From the NCBI RefSeq assembly GCF_900117425.1, contig NZ_FPEH01000011.1, forward strand, positions 620,001-684,000: 64,000 nucleotides of DNA. The letters run 5' to 3'. This document shows, piece after piece, positions 44,631 to 54,700 of this stretch (positions within the stretch are counted from its first letter, which is position 1; each line of letters opens with the position of its first letter). Below the pieces are notes generated by a model. It ran no database searches, was not told the DNA's origin, and worked only from the letters and a program-made list of their open reading frames with translations. This stretch comes from Novosphingobium sp. NDB2Meth1 (GTDB lineage Bacteria; Pseudomonadota; Alphaproteobacteria; Sphingomonadales; Sphingomonadaceae). A program made the position numbers and the translations under genes.

Positions 44631-44712
44631 CTTGATCAGGGGGCCCGCTGTTTGCCTGCAAGCGCGGTGGATGCCGCGAGAAGCGGGACCCCGGATCAAG
44701 TCCGGGGTGACG
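44631..44712. repeat. Palindromic repeat family E, copy 2
   Basis: Left arm CTTGATCAGGGGGCCCGCT (44631-44649), right arm AGCGGGACCCCGGATCAAG (44682-44700) followed by TCCGGGGTGACG. It matches copy 1 with a few changes. Confidence 0.85.
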
Positions 44713-44742
44713 AGGTGTGAGATTGGTTGGTCGGCGCTGCTG

Positions 44743-44776
44743 GCCCACCCCCGGCCCCTCCCGCAAGCGGGAGGGG
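44743..44776. repeat. Palindromic repeat family D, single half
   Basis: GCCCACCCCCGGCCCCTCCC followed by GCAAGCGGGAGGGG, holding the CCCCTCCCGC/GCGGGAGGGG hairpin. It matches one arm of the complete element at 61961-62084 with one base changed; the second arm is missing here. Confidence 0.85.
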
Positions 44777-44935
44777 AGGAGACCGAGAAGGAAGGTCCCT
44801 GTCCCGCCAGCGACGTCTTTTTTCGCCGCCGCTGTAACCTTTTCCACAGGCCCGCTTCGACTCGGGATGAAGCGAGATTGCTGCCCGATGAACGGATGCC
44901 TCGCGGACTCCTCGAATCGCCAGCGATCCTTAGTG

Positions 44936-45427
44936 ATGCTGCACATGCACAAGACCATAATCGCCGCATGCATCGCCCTTCTGTCGCTTTTCGCGCTGCC
45001 GACTGCGGCGCAGGCCCGGCTCCAGTGCGTGACCTATGCGCGGCAGGTTTCCGAGGTGCAGATCAGCGGCAATGCGCGCGATTGGTGGGGCAATGCGGAA
45101 GGCCGCTATGAGCGCGGCCATGCGCCGAAGGTCGGTGCGGTGCTGGCGTTTACCGGCACGCGCTCGATGCCTTATGGCCACGTCGCGGTGGTCCACAAGG
45201 TTGTCGATGACCGCCATATCCTGATCGATCACGCCAACTGGTCGCGCCCCGGGATGGTCGAGCGCGGCGTGATGGCGGTGGACGTTTCTGCCGCCGGTGA
45301 CTGGAGCGAAGTGCGCGTGTGGTACGCGCCGACCCGCTCACTGGGCCTGCGTCCGAGCGCGGCCAAGGGCTTTATCTATCCGCGCACGGTGACGGCGAGC
45401 GCCGAGACCGGCACCAACGCGGGCTGA
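44936..45427 (+). CDS. Exported CHAP domain protein
   Basis: 163 residues. A signal peptide (about 1-24; IIAACIALLSLFALP, cut after AQA) leads to a CHAP amidase/peptidase domain. The catalytic Cys is in LQCVTYARQ (about 28), the His in PYGHVAVVHKV (about 84), and the third residue in ILIDHANWSRPG. Such proteins cut or bind peptidoglycan in the periplasm. The Pro/Ser tail GFIYPRTVTAS is short. ATG 44936 is the first start before the signal; a second ATG lies nine bases on. The frame is open far upstream but that part translates repeat D. Confidence 0.88.
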   Translation: MLHMHKTIIAACIALLSLFALPTAAQARLQCVTYARQVSEVQISGNARDWWGNAEGRYERGHAPKVGAVLAFTGTRSMPYGHVAVVHKVVDDRHILIDHANWSRPGMVERGVMAVDVSAAGDWSEVRVWYAPTRSLGLRPSAAKGFIYPRTVTASAETGTNAG

Positions 45428-45476
45428 CTGCTTTTCGGGTAGGCAAGCGCCTGCCGATTTGCCAACACGCCGTCCC

Positions 45477-46436
45477 ATGATCAGACCGCTTCTTGCCGCA
45501 GCCGTGCTGCTGTGCGCCCTTCCCGCCTGTGCCGAGCCTGCTGCCGACGCGCCGATGCCGCCTGCGGCAAAGGCGATCATCGATCACTATCACATGCAGA
45601 ACATCCCCCACGAAGGGCCGTGGTTCCTGCAGACGTTCAAGAGCGACGACGTGATCGAAGGCGCGCTGGCGGAGCGCTACACGGGCAAGCGCTGGGCCTA
45701 TACGGCGATCTATGCGGTGTTCACCCGCAGCGATTTTTCCGCGATGCACAAACTGGCGACCGACGAGCTGTGGCACTTCTATGGCGGCAGCCCGGCGCAG
45801 ATCCTGCTGCTTTATCCCGACGGGCGCGGCGAAGTGAAGATCTGGGGCAGTGATGTGCTCAAGGGCGAGGAGCCGCAGATCATGGTGCCGCGCGGCACCT
45901 GGATGGGCGCACGGCCGATCGGGGATCCGAAGGTGGCCTATAGCTTCGGCGCCAACACGCTTTCGCCGGGGTTTGAATATGCCGACTACGAACCCGGCTA
46001 CCGCGACGAGCTGGTGAAGCTCTATCCCAAGTTTGCGCAAGCGATCACCGAGCTGACCCGCGATGAATCCGCGCATCGCCCTGCCGGAGCCGGAACCAAG
46101 GCGGCGCTGGTGCCGCCGGTGGCGGTGGAGGAACTGGTCGGTCGCACCTCGTCGCAGCACTCGGACGCGATCAGCGTCGCGCGCTTCACCTTGCAGAAGG
46201 GCGCGGCGATCCCGCTGACGGTGACGCGCGAGGGGACCGAGGTGATGGTGGTCAGCATGGGCAAGGGCCGTGTGACCATCGGCGGCAAGGTGCAGGATGT
46301 GGCGCAAGGATCGGTCGTGCTGCTGCCGCCCGGCGTGCCGCACCGCATCGACGCCGATACGCGGCTGGAGTTCACGGTGAGCGTCGCGCCCGCATGGCAG
46401 GCGTCCGACATGCAGGTCCTGCCGGACAAGCCTTAG
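45477..46436 (+). CDS. Putative lipoprotein with two cupin domains (DUF985 plus cupin_2)
   Basis: 319 residues. The signal sequence ends LPAC, a lipobox. Residues about 32-175 match the cupin_5 (DUF985) family: IIDHYHMQNIPHEGPWFLQT, TAIYAVFTRSDFSAMHKL, DELWHFYGGSPAQILLL and VPRGTWMGARPI. Residues about 205-310 form a second, small cupin (ISVARFTLQKGAAIPLTVTR, VVLLPPGVPHRID). DUF985 proteins are normally single-domain and often cytosolic, so a surface-anchored fusion is unusual. The ligand is unknown. ATG 45477. Its stop overlaps that of the convergent GGDEF-EAL gene. Confidence 0.85.
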   Translation: MIRPLLAAAVLLCALPACAEPAADAPMPPAAKAIIDHYHMQNIPHEGPWFLQTFKSDDVIEGALAERYTGKRWAYTAIYAVFTRSDFSAMHKLATDELWHFYGGSPAQILLLYPDGRGEVKIWGSDVLKGEEPQIMVPRGTWMGARPIGDPKVAYSFGANTLSPGFEYADYEPGYRDELVKLYPKFAQAITELTRDESAHRPAGAGTKAALVPPVAVEELVGRTSSQHSDAISVARFTLQKGAAIPLTVTREGTEVMVVSMGKGRVTIGGKVQDVAQGSVVLLPPGVPHRIDADTRLEFTVSVAPAWQASDMQVLPDKP

Positions 46437-48736
46437 GACGCGCGGCGGACGATGGCTTCGGCGTCGCGCTCGGCCAGCAGGGCGCGCGCTTCTTCGGCGG
46501 GGATGGCGGCCCAGAACAGATAGCCCTGCACCAGCTCGCAGCCCGCGGCCTGGACCAGCAGGCGCTGCACTTCGGTCTCGACGCCTTCGGCAACGACCTT
46601 CATCCGCAGCGTCTTGCCCAGCGTCACGATCGCGCAGAGGATCGAGTGCGCATCGCGGTCGCGCTCGATGTTGGAGACGAACGAGCGGTCGATCTTGATC
46701 CGGTCGAACTGGAACGAGCGCAAGTACGACAGCGAGGAATAGCCGATCCCGAAATCGTCGAGCGCGACGCGGATGCCCATGCGGTTGAGCTCGCGCAGCA
46801 CGCTGATCACGTGGGCGCTGCGATCGAGCATGACGCCTTCGGTCACCTCGAACACGAGGCGCTGCGGGTCCATGCCGGTCTCTTCGAGCAGGCTCGCCAG
46901 CATCGGCAGGAAATCGCCCGCCATGATCTGCAGCGGCGAGAGGTTGACCGAGATGTCGCAATCGGGCCAGCTGCGGCATTCGGTGAAGACGTGGCGCAGG
47001 ACCCAGGTGCCGAGCGGGATCATCAGGCCCCCCTGTTCGGCGATGGGAACGAAGAGGTCAGGCCGGATCTCGCCGCGTTCGGGATGATTCCAGCGCAGCA
47101 GCGCCTCAAAGCCGCTAATGGTGCCGGTGCCGGTTTCGACCACCGGCTGGTAGGCGACCGAAAGCTCGCCGCGGGTGATCGCGAGGCGCAGTTCCATTTC
47201 CATCTCGCGCCGCAGCTTGACGCTGGCGTCCATGTCGGGCGTGAAGCGGCGGTAGCGGCCGCGGCCGCGCTGCTTGGCGCGGTAGAGCGCGATATCGGCG
47301 CGGCGGAGCAGCTCGCCAGGGTCCCCGCTCTGTTCGGGGCCCCAGCTGATCCCGCAGGAAACCGAGACTTCGAGCGTATTGCCCGAGATGATGAAAGGCC
47401 GGCGCATCAGCGAGATGATCTTGCTGCCGAGCCGGTCCGCCGCGCGGGCGCCATCGGTGCCGGCGTGGAGCAGGACGAATTCGTCGCCGCCGAAGCGGGC
47501 GATGAAGGCATCGCGCGGGAGAGATGAGCGCAGGCGGTGGGCGACCTGGCGGACGAGTTCATCGCCGACGTGATGGCCCATCGTGTCGTTGACGAGCTTG
47601 AACCCGTCGATGTCGATATAGGCGACGTAGAGATTGCCCTGCGCCTCGCCCTCGATGAATTCGGTGAGCAGGGTGCGCAGGCGCTGCATGTAGTAGACGC
47701 GGTTGGGCAGGCCGGTCATCGCATCGTGCAGCGCGTTGTGCTGGGCCTGCGCTTCGCTTGCCTTGAGTTCGTTGGCGGTCATCCGCATGCGCCGCACGAT
47801 CACCGCGCCGCCCGCGACGACGCCGAGGAAGAACAGGATGAACGTGGCGAGCACGGGGGCGGTGCGCTGGACGATCTTGGGGCCGGGGACCTTTGCAGTC
47901 CACGTGATCCAGCCGACGTGATCGCCGAACGCGGTGGTCAGCGGGACGGCGTTGGCCGCGCCGATGAAAGCCTCGTCGGTCTTGAAGCTAAGATCACGCA
48001 GCACCAGGTCGGAGCCCATCTTGGCCAGAATCGAGCCATCGAGATAGCGCAGCGTGGCGACGTAGTTCGGTTCGCGCCGCAGCAGGCTGTAGTCGTTGTC
48101 GGGCACGATCGAAACGACGGTCAGGAAGGCCGGGCGACCATTGCGCAAGACGGCGGTCGCCGCCCAGCGGTTGAGCGGCTGGCCCGAGGCGGCCATGGGC
48201 CACTCCACATCGGCCAGCTTCTTCATGCCCGCGATGCGCCCGCCGAGCGGAACATTGCGCTTGGCATTGCCGATCAGTTCCTCGACGTGCCAGCGCACTT
48301 CCTGATAACCGGCATCACCCGTCGGCCGCCCCTGCGCCCAGCCGTGGACCAGCGTCCCATCCGGCTTGACGAGGAACATCGCGTCGGTTTCGAGGTTGTT
48401 CCACACGAAATCGCCGAGGAAGTGGTTGGCCCAGGTCTCGTTGTCCGCCAGCACCGCATTGCGCATGGCGTCGTCCCAGGTGAGCTGCACTTTCTGCGCG
48501 GCGACGATCTGGCTGCCGAGCTGATCGAGATAGCGGGTGACCAGCACGCGCTCGTCCTCGCGCGCCAGTTCATCGGCGATGCGGGTCGAGCGGGAGAACA
48601 CTGCGACCAGCAGCGCGGAGAGGGCAATCAGCGCGAGGAACGTGGCGAGCGCGATCCAGCCCGTGCGCAGATTGCGCACCGACGGACGCATGGCGGTTCC
48701 GCGGCTGATGGTGTCCATGCCCATTGGATCGGGCAT
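46433..48736 (-). CDS. Membrane GGDEF-EAL protein with periplasmic CHASE4-like sensor
   Basis: 767 residues. Two membrane helices (about 26-47 and 294-314) flank a periplasmic domain of about 245 residues that fits CHASE4 (LTWDDAMRNAVLADNETWA, DAMFLVKPDGTLVHGWA). A GGDEF domain (about 330-500) has intact GGDEF at 416-420; the RxxD inhibitory site is absent at its usual place. An EAL domain (about 510-755) keeps EAL (544-546), DDFGIGYSSLSYL, KIDRSFV and AEGVETE, so both synthesis and breakdown of cyclic di-GMP are chemically possible. ATG 48734-48736 is the first start; several in-frame ATGs follow. Confidence 0.93.
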   Translation of the reverse strand: MPDPMGMDTISRGTAMRPSVRNLRTGWIALATFLALIALSALLVAVFSRSTRIADELAREDERVLVTRYLDQLGSQIVAAQKVQLTWDDAMRNAVLADNETWANHFLGDFVWNNLETDAMFLVKPDGTLVHGWAQGRPTGDAGYQEVRWHVEELIGNAKRNVPLGGRIAGMKKLADVEWPMAASGQPLNRWAATAVLRNGRPAFLTVVSIVPDNDYSLLRREPNYVATLRYLDGSILAKMGSDLVLRDLSFKTDEAFIGAANAVPLTTAFGDHVGWITWTAKVPGPKIVQRTAPVLATFILFFLGVVAGGAVIVRRMRMTANELKASEAQAQHNALHDAMTGLPNRVYYMQRLRTLLTEFIEGEAQGNLYVAYIDIDGFKLVNDTMGHHVGDELVRQVAHRLRSSLPRDAFIARFGGDEFVLLHAGTDGARAADRLGSKIISLMRRPFIISGNTLEVSVSCGISWGPEQSGDPGELLRRADIALYRAKQRGRGRYRRFTPDMDASVKLRREMEMELRLAITRGELSVAYQPVVETGTGTISGFEALLRWNHPERGEIRPDLFVPIAEQGGLMIPLGTWVLRHVFTECRSWPDCDISVNLSPLQIMAGDFLPMLASLLEETGMDPQRLVFEVTEGVMLDRSAHVISVLRELNRMGIRVALDDFGIGYSSLSYLRSFQFDRIKIDRSFVSNIERDRDAHSILCAIVTLGKTLRMKVVAEGVETEVQRLLVQAAGCELVQGYLFWAAIPAEEARALLAERDAEAIVRRAS

Positions 48737-48960
48737 AGAGGCAGGATGGAAAGAAACAGTTAGCGCCGCTTACGCAATGCAGGTTCGATGCCTCGATTTT
48801 GGCGCAGAACCGGCCTATCCAAAGGGTTAGCATGGCCTTTCCGGCCAATCCTTGTCTCCGGCTGCCACGCGATGCCAAATGCGTTGCAATCGCAGACCGG
48901 ACTTGTCATCGTCCGCCGCAACCCCACTTTCCGGAACACCATAACCTCGGGAGAATACCG

Positions 48961-50385
48961 ATGCGCGAGCATCTGCAGCACTACATCAACGGCGCCTGGG
49001 TCGACAGCGAAGGCGGCAAGCGCCACGAAGTGATCAATCCCGCCACCGAAGAGGCCTGCGCAGTCATCACGCTGGGCAGCCAGGCCGATGTCGACAAGGC
49101 CGTCGCTGCCGCCAAGGCCGCCTTCCCTGCCTTTGCCGCGACCCCGGTGGAAGAGCGCAAGGCGCTGCTCGAGCGCATCCTGGCCGAATACAAGAAGCGC
49201 ATTCCCGATTTCGCCAGGGTGATCAGCGAGGAAATGGGCGCGCCCATCGGCTTTGCGGGTACCGCACAGGTCGGCGCGGGCATCGGCTATATCCTAGGCA
49301 CGCTCGAGGCGCTGGAAGGCTTCGAATGGGAAGCCCCGGTCCCGGGCGCCAATGCGCGCTTCGTGCACGAGCCGATCGGCGTCGTCGCGGCGATCACGCC
49401 GTGGAACTGGCCGCTCAACCAGATCTGCGCCAAGATCGCGCCGTGTATCGCCGCGGGCAACACGGTGGTGCTCAAGCCTTCGGAAGAATGCCCCTCGAAC
49501 GCGGTGATCATGGCGGAGGTGATGCATGCGGCCGGCGTGCCGGCGGGCGTGTTCAACCTCGTCAACGGCGATGGCCCGGGCGTCGGCGTGGCGCTGACGG
49601 TGCACCCCGATGTGGAGATGGTGAGCTTCACCGGTTCGACCCGCGCGGGCATCCAGATCGCCAAGAACGCGGCCGACACCGTCAAGCGCGTGCATCAGGA
49701 ACTCGGCGGGAAGTCTCCCAACCTCGTGCTGGAAGATGCCGACTTTGCCGCGACGCTGCCCGGCACGCTGCAGGGCATTGTCGCCAACACCGGCCAGAGC
49801 TGCATCGCGCCGACCCGCATCCTCGTGCCCAAGTCGCGCAAGGAAGAGGCCGAGACCTTCGTGAAGAACTACTTCGCGGCGGTGAAGGTCGGCAGCCCCG
49901 AAGAAGACGGCGCGCATATCGGCCCGGTGGTCAACAAGGCGCAGTGGACCAAGATCCAGTCGCTGATCGACACCTCGATCGAGGAAGGCGCCTCGCTGCT
50001 TCAAGGCGGCCCGGGTCTGCCGGACAACGTCAACCGCGGCTACTACGTGCGCCCGACGGTGTTTTCGGACGTGACGCCGGACATGACGATCTTCAAGGAA
50101 GAGACCTTCGGCCCGGTCGCCACGATCACCACTTATGACGGCATCGAGGACGGCATCGAGCTGGCCAACCGCACTGCTTACGGGCTCTCGGCGGTCGTCA
50201 CCGGCGATGTCGAGCAGGCCAAGGGCATTGTCGGCCGCCTGCGTGCTGGCCTCGTCGCGGTGAACCAGTGGGGCGGCGTCAAGGGCGGTGCCTTCGGCGG
50301 CTACAAGCAATCGGGCAATGGCCGCGAAGGCGGCGTCTATGGCCTGAAGGACTTCATGGAAGTGAAGACCATCGCCGGCGCCTGA
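48961..50385 (+). CDS. Aldehyde dehydrogenase family protein
   Basis: 474 residues, NAD(P)-dependent oxidation of an aldehyde. Catalytic Cys281 in NTGQSCIAPTR and general base Glu247 in HQELGGKSPN are present, as is the oxyanion Asn in TPWNWPLNQ (about 147-155). The cofactor loop FTGSTRAGIQIA is intact. The sequence is closest to the bacterial broad-specificity class, and the substrate cannot be told. ATG 48961 has GGGAGA upstream; the frame is open farther upstream but unlike the family. It is divergent from the GGDEF-EAL gene across 224 bases. Confidence 0.93.
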   Translation: MREHLQHYINGAWVDSEGGKRHEVINPATEEACAVITLGSQADVDKAVAAAKAAFPAFAATPVEERKALLERILAEYKKRIPDFARVISEEMGAPIGFAGTAQVGAGIGYILGTLEALEGFEWEAPVPGANARFVHEPIGVVAAITPWNWPLNQICAKIAPCIAAGNTVVLKPSEECPSNAVIMAEVMHAAGVPAGVFNLVNGDGPGVGVALTVHPDVEMVSFTGSTRAGIQIAKNAADTVKRVHQELGGKSPNLVLEDADFAATLPGTLQGIVANTGQSCIAPTRILVPKSRKEEAETFVKNYFAAVKVGSPEEDGAHIGPVVNKAQWTKIQSLIDTSIEEGASLLQGGPGLPDNVNRGYYVRPTVFSDVTPDMTIFKEETFGPVATITTYDGIEDGIELANRTAYGLSAVVTGDVEQAKGIVGRLRAGLVAVNQWGGVKGGAFGGYKQSGNGREGGVYGLKDFMEVKTIAGA

Positions 50386-50393
50386 TAAGGAAA

Positions 50394-50423
50394 GGCCCCG
50401 CGCTGCTTCGGCGGCGCGGGGCC
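50394..50423. terminator. Hairpin between convergent genes
   Basis: GGCCCCGCGCTGC, a TTCG tetraloop and GCGGCGCGGGGCC form a 13-pair stem with one G-U pair. It lies between the convergent aldehyde dehydrogenase and glycosyltransferase genes. No T run follows on either strand. Confidence 0.7.
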
Positions 50424-50431
50424 GACTTGCT

Positions 50432-51694
50432 TCAGGTCCGGTATTGGCGGGCGGCGCATGTGCGATCATCGCCGCGCCACCGCACACCCCTGAGCGCCGC
50501 CATGCGCGCGGCCGATTTGGCGAGGGCGTGCGGGTAGACTTCGCCGAGCAGGGTCTCGAAAGTCTGCTTCCATGAGAACCGCGTCGTCACATGCTCACGC
50601 GCGCGCTGGCCCATCCCGGCGCGATCCCCCTGCCAGACATCGACCACGGCCTGCGCCATCGCCGCCGTATCATCGAGCGTGACAAGCTTGCCGAGCGCGG
50701 GCGGCACGCGCTGCACCATCGCGCCTGAAGCAAAACCGACCACCGGCAACCCGCTCGCCTGCGCTTCGAGCACCGACAGGCCGAACGTCTCATCGGCCAT
50801 GCACGAGACGTAGATATCGGCGGAGGCCAGCATGCGGGCGATTTCCCCGCGATCCCCGACATAACCCGGGAAGGCCACCGGCAGGCCCTGCGCCGCTTCC
50901 ATCAGGGTCTCGCGCAGCTTGCCATCGCCCAGCATGACGAGCGAGGCCCCGAGTGAGGCGGGCAGCGCACGGAACATCGTGATCAACCGGTCGGCGCGCT
51001 TCTCATTGTCGATCCGCCCGGCGTATATCAGCAGCGGGCCGGTTTCCGGCAGGCCCAGCTCGCGGCGCAGACCGGGATCGCGCCGCGCGGGATGGAACGT
51101 CTGGCCGTCCACGCCGAGCGAGAGCACATCGACGTGCGACAGCCGGTAGCCTTCGAGCACATCGACCATGGCCTGATCGAGCGCATAGACGCGGTCGAAC
51201 TCGCGATAGGTGATATGCGCGTAGCCCGCGACAAGCTGGCGCAGCCCGCGCCCGACGAAATCGCCGAACAGCTGCGAGCCGACGCGGTAGACGTGCGTGT
51301 TGGGAAAATCGGTGTGGTAGCCCGCCACCAAAGCGGTTTCCGGAAAGGCGCGGCGGTGGCCGATCGCGGTCCACGGCAGGATCCACGGGCACTGCGATTC
51401 GATCACGTCCGGGCGGTACTGCTCGAGCACTTTGCGAACCGCGCTGGTGCGCAGGATGAAGCGGTAGTTGGGGCTGCCGCGCACATGATCGGCGCCGATC
51501 TCGACCCAGATATGGCGCCCCTGCTCGATCACGCGGTCTTCGGGGCCGGGCACGATCTGGAGCAGGCGGTGGCCGGTCTGCTCCAGAATATGCTCACGCT
51601 TCTGGCGCAGATAGATGCCGATGCCACCGCCGCCATGCGGCGCATAGCTCTGGGTCAGGTCGCAGATGAGCAGGCGTTCTGTGGCGGTCCTCAC
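50432..51694 (-). CDS. Glycosyltransferase family 4 protein
   Basis: 420 residues, GT-B fold. The N-terminal donor loop region reads APHGGGGIGIYLRQKREHI (about 19-37). The C-terminal domain has LLIYAGRIDNEKRADRLI, FPGYVGDRGEIARMLASADI and the GT4 motif ADETFGLSVLEAQASGLPVV with the paired Glu residues. Proteins of this type transfer hexoses or mannose to lipids or polysaccharides; the acceptor is unknown. GTG 51692-51694 has AAAGGGGG upstream. The gene is alone between tamB and the aldehyde dehydrogenase. Confidence 0.9.
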   Translation of the reverse strand: MRTATERLLICDLTQSYAPHGGGGIGIYLRQKREHILEQTGHRLLQIVPGPEDRVIEQGRHIWVEIGADHVRGSPNYRFILRTSAVRKVLEQYRPDVIESQCPWILPWTAIGHRRAFPETALVAGYHTDFPNTHVYRVGSQLFGDFVGRGLRQLVAGYAHITYREFDRVYALDQAMVDVLEGYRLSHVDVLSLGVDGQTFHPARRDPGLRRELGLPETGPLLIYAGRIDNEKRADRLITMFRALPASLGASLVMLGDGKLRETLMEAAQGLPVAFPGYVGDRGEIARMLASADIYVSCMADETFGLSVLEAQASGLPVVGFASGAMVQRVPPALGKLVTLDDTAAMAQAVVDVWQGDRAGMGQRAREHVTTRFSWKQTFETLLGEVYPHALAKSAARMAALRGVRWRGDDRTCAARQYRT

Positions 51695-51762
51695 GGGCCC
51701 CCTTTCACTGCATTGCTGTGACCGGATCAAGACAATCGACCCGTTCCGGAGGGCAAATAGTG

Positions 51763-54700
51763 TCAGTAGTCCTTTGAGGCTTTCAGGTTGAGGCTCTCGT
51801 CGCCGATGGTGGACACGGTGCCCAGCAGCACCAGCCAGCGGGTGATGCGGAACTCGGCCGAAGTGGCGCTGTAGCCGCGCCCGTCGGTGATCAGTTCGAC
51901 GAAGACGCGCCGCCCCAGATACTTGCCCACCGCGATCGAAGTGCTGCGTCCGACCGAGGCATCGGCGCTGATGATGCGCAGCCGGTCAAGCCCGATGGCG
52001 TTCCTGACCTTGTTGATCGGATCGAGCCCGCCGCCGCCGCGGAAGGCGGCCAGGGCAGAGGCGAGCTGCACCGCCTCGGGCGCGGAAATCTGGGTGATCG
52101 AGCTGCCGAACAGCATGCGCGAGAGCAGTTCTTCCTCCGGCAAAGCGGGGACCGAGCTGAAAGTGATCTGGGGTTTCAAGGCAGAGCCGCTGATCGCGAT
52201 CTTGGCGCTCACCCCGTTGGCATCGCCTTCGGCCACGATATCGAGGCGGGGATCGACCGGGACTTCGCCGACAAAGCGGATGCGCCCGCGCGTCAAGTCG
52301 AAGCGCCGTCCGGCGAATTCATAGCCGCCGCGCACCAGATCGGCGCTGCCGAAGATCTGCGGATTGGCGGTATCGCCGCGCAGGCGGATATCGGCGCCCC
52401 ATTCGCTTTCGAGGCCTAGACCGCGCACGTCGATGCGATCGGCCCCGGCGGCGTCGATCAGGTATTTCCACGGGGTGTAGGGCGTGCGCGGCGGAGCGAT
52501 ATCGGCGCGCAGGTTGGTCTCGCGCGTCCGGATCGTGGGCAGCTGCTCGATCACGTTGGCGCGGCCCAAGGTCCAGCGCGCGCGGTCGATGTGGACGCGG
52601 CCCGCGATCGTGCCGCCGATGCCATCCGAGAGGAGGCGCAGCGGGCCGGTGACGGTGGCGCCCATGTCGTCGCGGTTGATCAACTGGGCATTGGTGGCCG
52701 CGAGCCTGAGATCGAGCCCGACGCCGCGACTGGCGGCGTTGGAAAGATCGACCACGCCGCTGCCGCTGACCATGCCGCCGCCCGGCGTGGTGCCGCTGAA
52801 ATGCGCGAGGCTGAGGCGGGCATCGGCGAAGCTGCCGAGCGCTTCGACATCGCGCACGTCCGAGCCGGTGAGGTTCGACTGCACGCGCAGCGCGCGCGTG
52901 GCGACGGCTCCGGTGATCACCGGGTGATCGAGCGAGCCGCTGACGCTCGCCGCCGCGCCGAGCGGGCCGGTGAGGTCGATCACTTCGATCGCGGCGAGGC
53001 GCCACAGTGCTTCGGCGGGGCCGCTGTAGCGCAGCTGCGCCTGGAGGCTGCCGCCGCGCAGGCGTTCGAGCATGGTGCCGCCGCGCGGCAGATCGGAAAC
53101 AAGCGCCTGCACCCGCCCGCGCATGGCAGCGCCTTCGCGGGCGACGGCGCGGACTTGCAGCGCGGCAGGATCGAGCGCGGCAACGAGTGCGATATCGAGT
53201 GGCCTTGACGTCAGGACCAGCCCCGAGCGGGTAAGGCCCTTTATCTCGACGGCGGCATGTCCGGCGGGGGCGCCGAGGTGGTCGTTCTCGTAGTCGATCA
53301 CGCCCGAAGCCAGCCCGCCGAGGCCAAGATCGGGCAGCACGATATCGAGCACCGAGAGCGGCATGCGCGAGAGGAGGATCTGCAGCTTGGTCGCGCCGCC
53401 AAGGACATGGCCGCTGGCGATAATGCTGCCGCGTCCGAAATCGACCTGCGTGGGCTGGAGGCGCCAGCCTGCGGCCTGCCCCTCGCCCGCCTCGTCCGGC
53501 TCGCGCTCGAGCACCGCACGGCGCGGCATGGAAATGGCGCGGCCGGCATAGTCGCCCGCGACGAAGGCGATGATCCTGTCGGGCGAGAAGGCGGCGGTGC
53601 CCTGCAAGGCAAAGCTGGTGCCGCGCCGCCCGCTGAGCGAGGCGGTGACGCTGCCCGAGCCGTTGACGAGCGCGGCGTCTGCGGCGAGGCGGCCAATGAA
53701 GAGCTTGCCCGCGCTGATGCCCTCGGCCTTGAGCGAAGCGGTGAGCGTGGTGTCGCCGCCCTCGATCCGGCCATCGGCGGTGATCTCGGCATTGCCGACG
53801 GCGATGGGACTATCGCCGCCGAAGCGGGCGCCGCGCGCGGTGATCACGGCTTTGAGCGCTTGTCCGGCGCCCTCTGGAGCGAAATCGACCGTGCCCTTCA
53901 CGCCGCCGCCTGCGAGCGTGAGACTGCCGGTGGCGCCTTCCCTGGCGATGGCGACGCTGCCGATGATTTCGGTCTGGTAGACGGTGAAGCGCTCGATCCC
54001 GAGCTTGACCGGGCCATCTTTGGGGGCGGTGAGCATGACACTGCCGCTGAATGGGCCGAGGCGGGAATCGCCTTTGGTTTCAATGCGGAAGCCATCGCCT
54101 TCCGGAGCGAGCGCGAGGTGGACATCCTTGAGGCTGGCGGCAGGGAGCGGATTGGCGAGGACGAGCGTGGCGCGTGGGCCGTCCTTGGCGAGCGCGGCAT
54201 CGAAGGTGAATGGGCCGTATTCGACATGGCGGCCCTGCCCGGCCAGCGTGGTAATGCCGTTCGCCTGCGTCCAGCTCCCCAGCGCCATGGTGAGCTTGGT
54301 GGAGGTGAGCTCGCCGCGCCGGATCAGCAGCGGCTGGGTGCCGCCCACGGTGATCGCGCCGCGTGCGCGGACATTTCCGCCGGTGAGGTTGGCGAGCGTG
54401 GCGTTGTCGATGCGCGCGAGGCGGCCGGCGCCGTCGGCGGTGAGCAGCCAGCTCTGTCCGCCGCCGACGGTGAGCTGGATGCGCGCCTCGCCATCGGCCA
54501 GCCCGAGATCGGGCAGCGCGATGCCGCGGGCGGTGACCGGGCCGGTGAGCGCGAAGCGGCTGCGGGCAAGATCGCCATCGAGCGCCAGCCGGGCGGAAGC
54601 GCCCTTGGCGGTGAGGTCGAGCCGGTCGGAGGTGAGCTTGCTGCCTGCCAGCACAAGGTCGCCGGTGAGCCGCGCGCCGGGCAGGCGGGGATCGACCATG

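Noticed and set aside
43787..44776. CRISPR-like array
   Set aside because: The repeats belong to different families, are palindromic and unevenly spaced, and no cas gene is present.
44717..44935. An N-terminal extension of the CHAP protein
   Set aside because: It reads through repeat D and lies before a good signal peptide.
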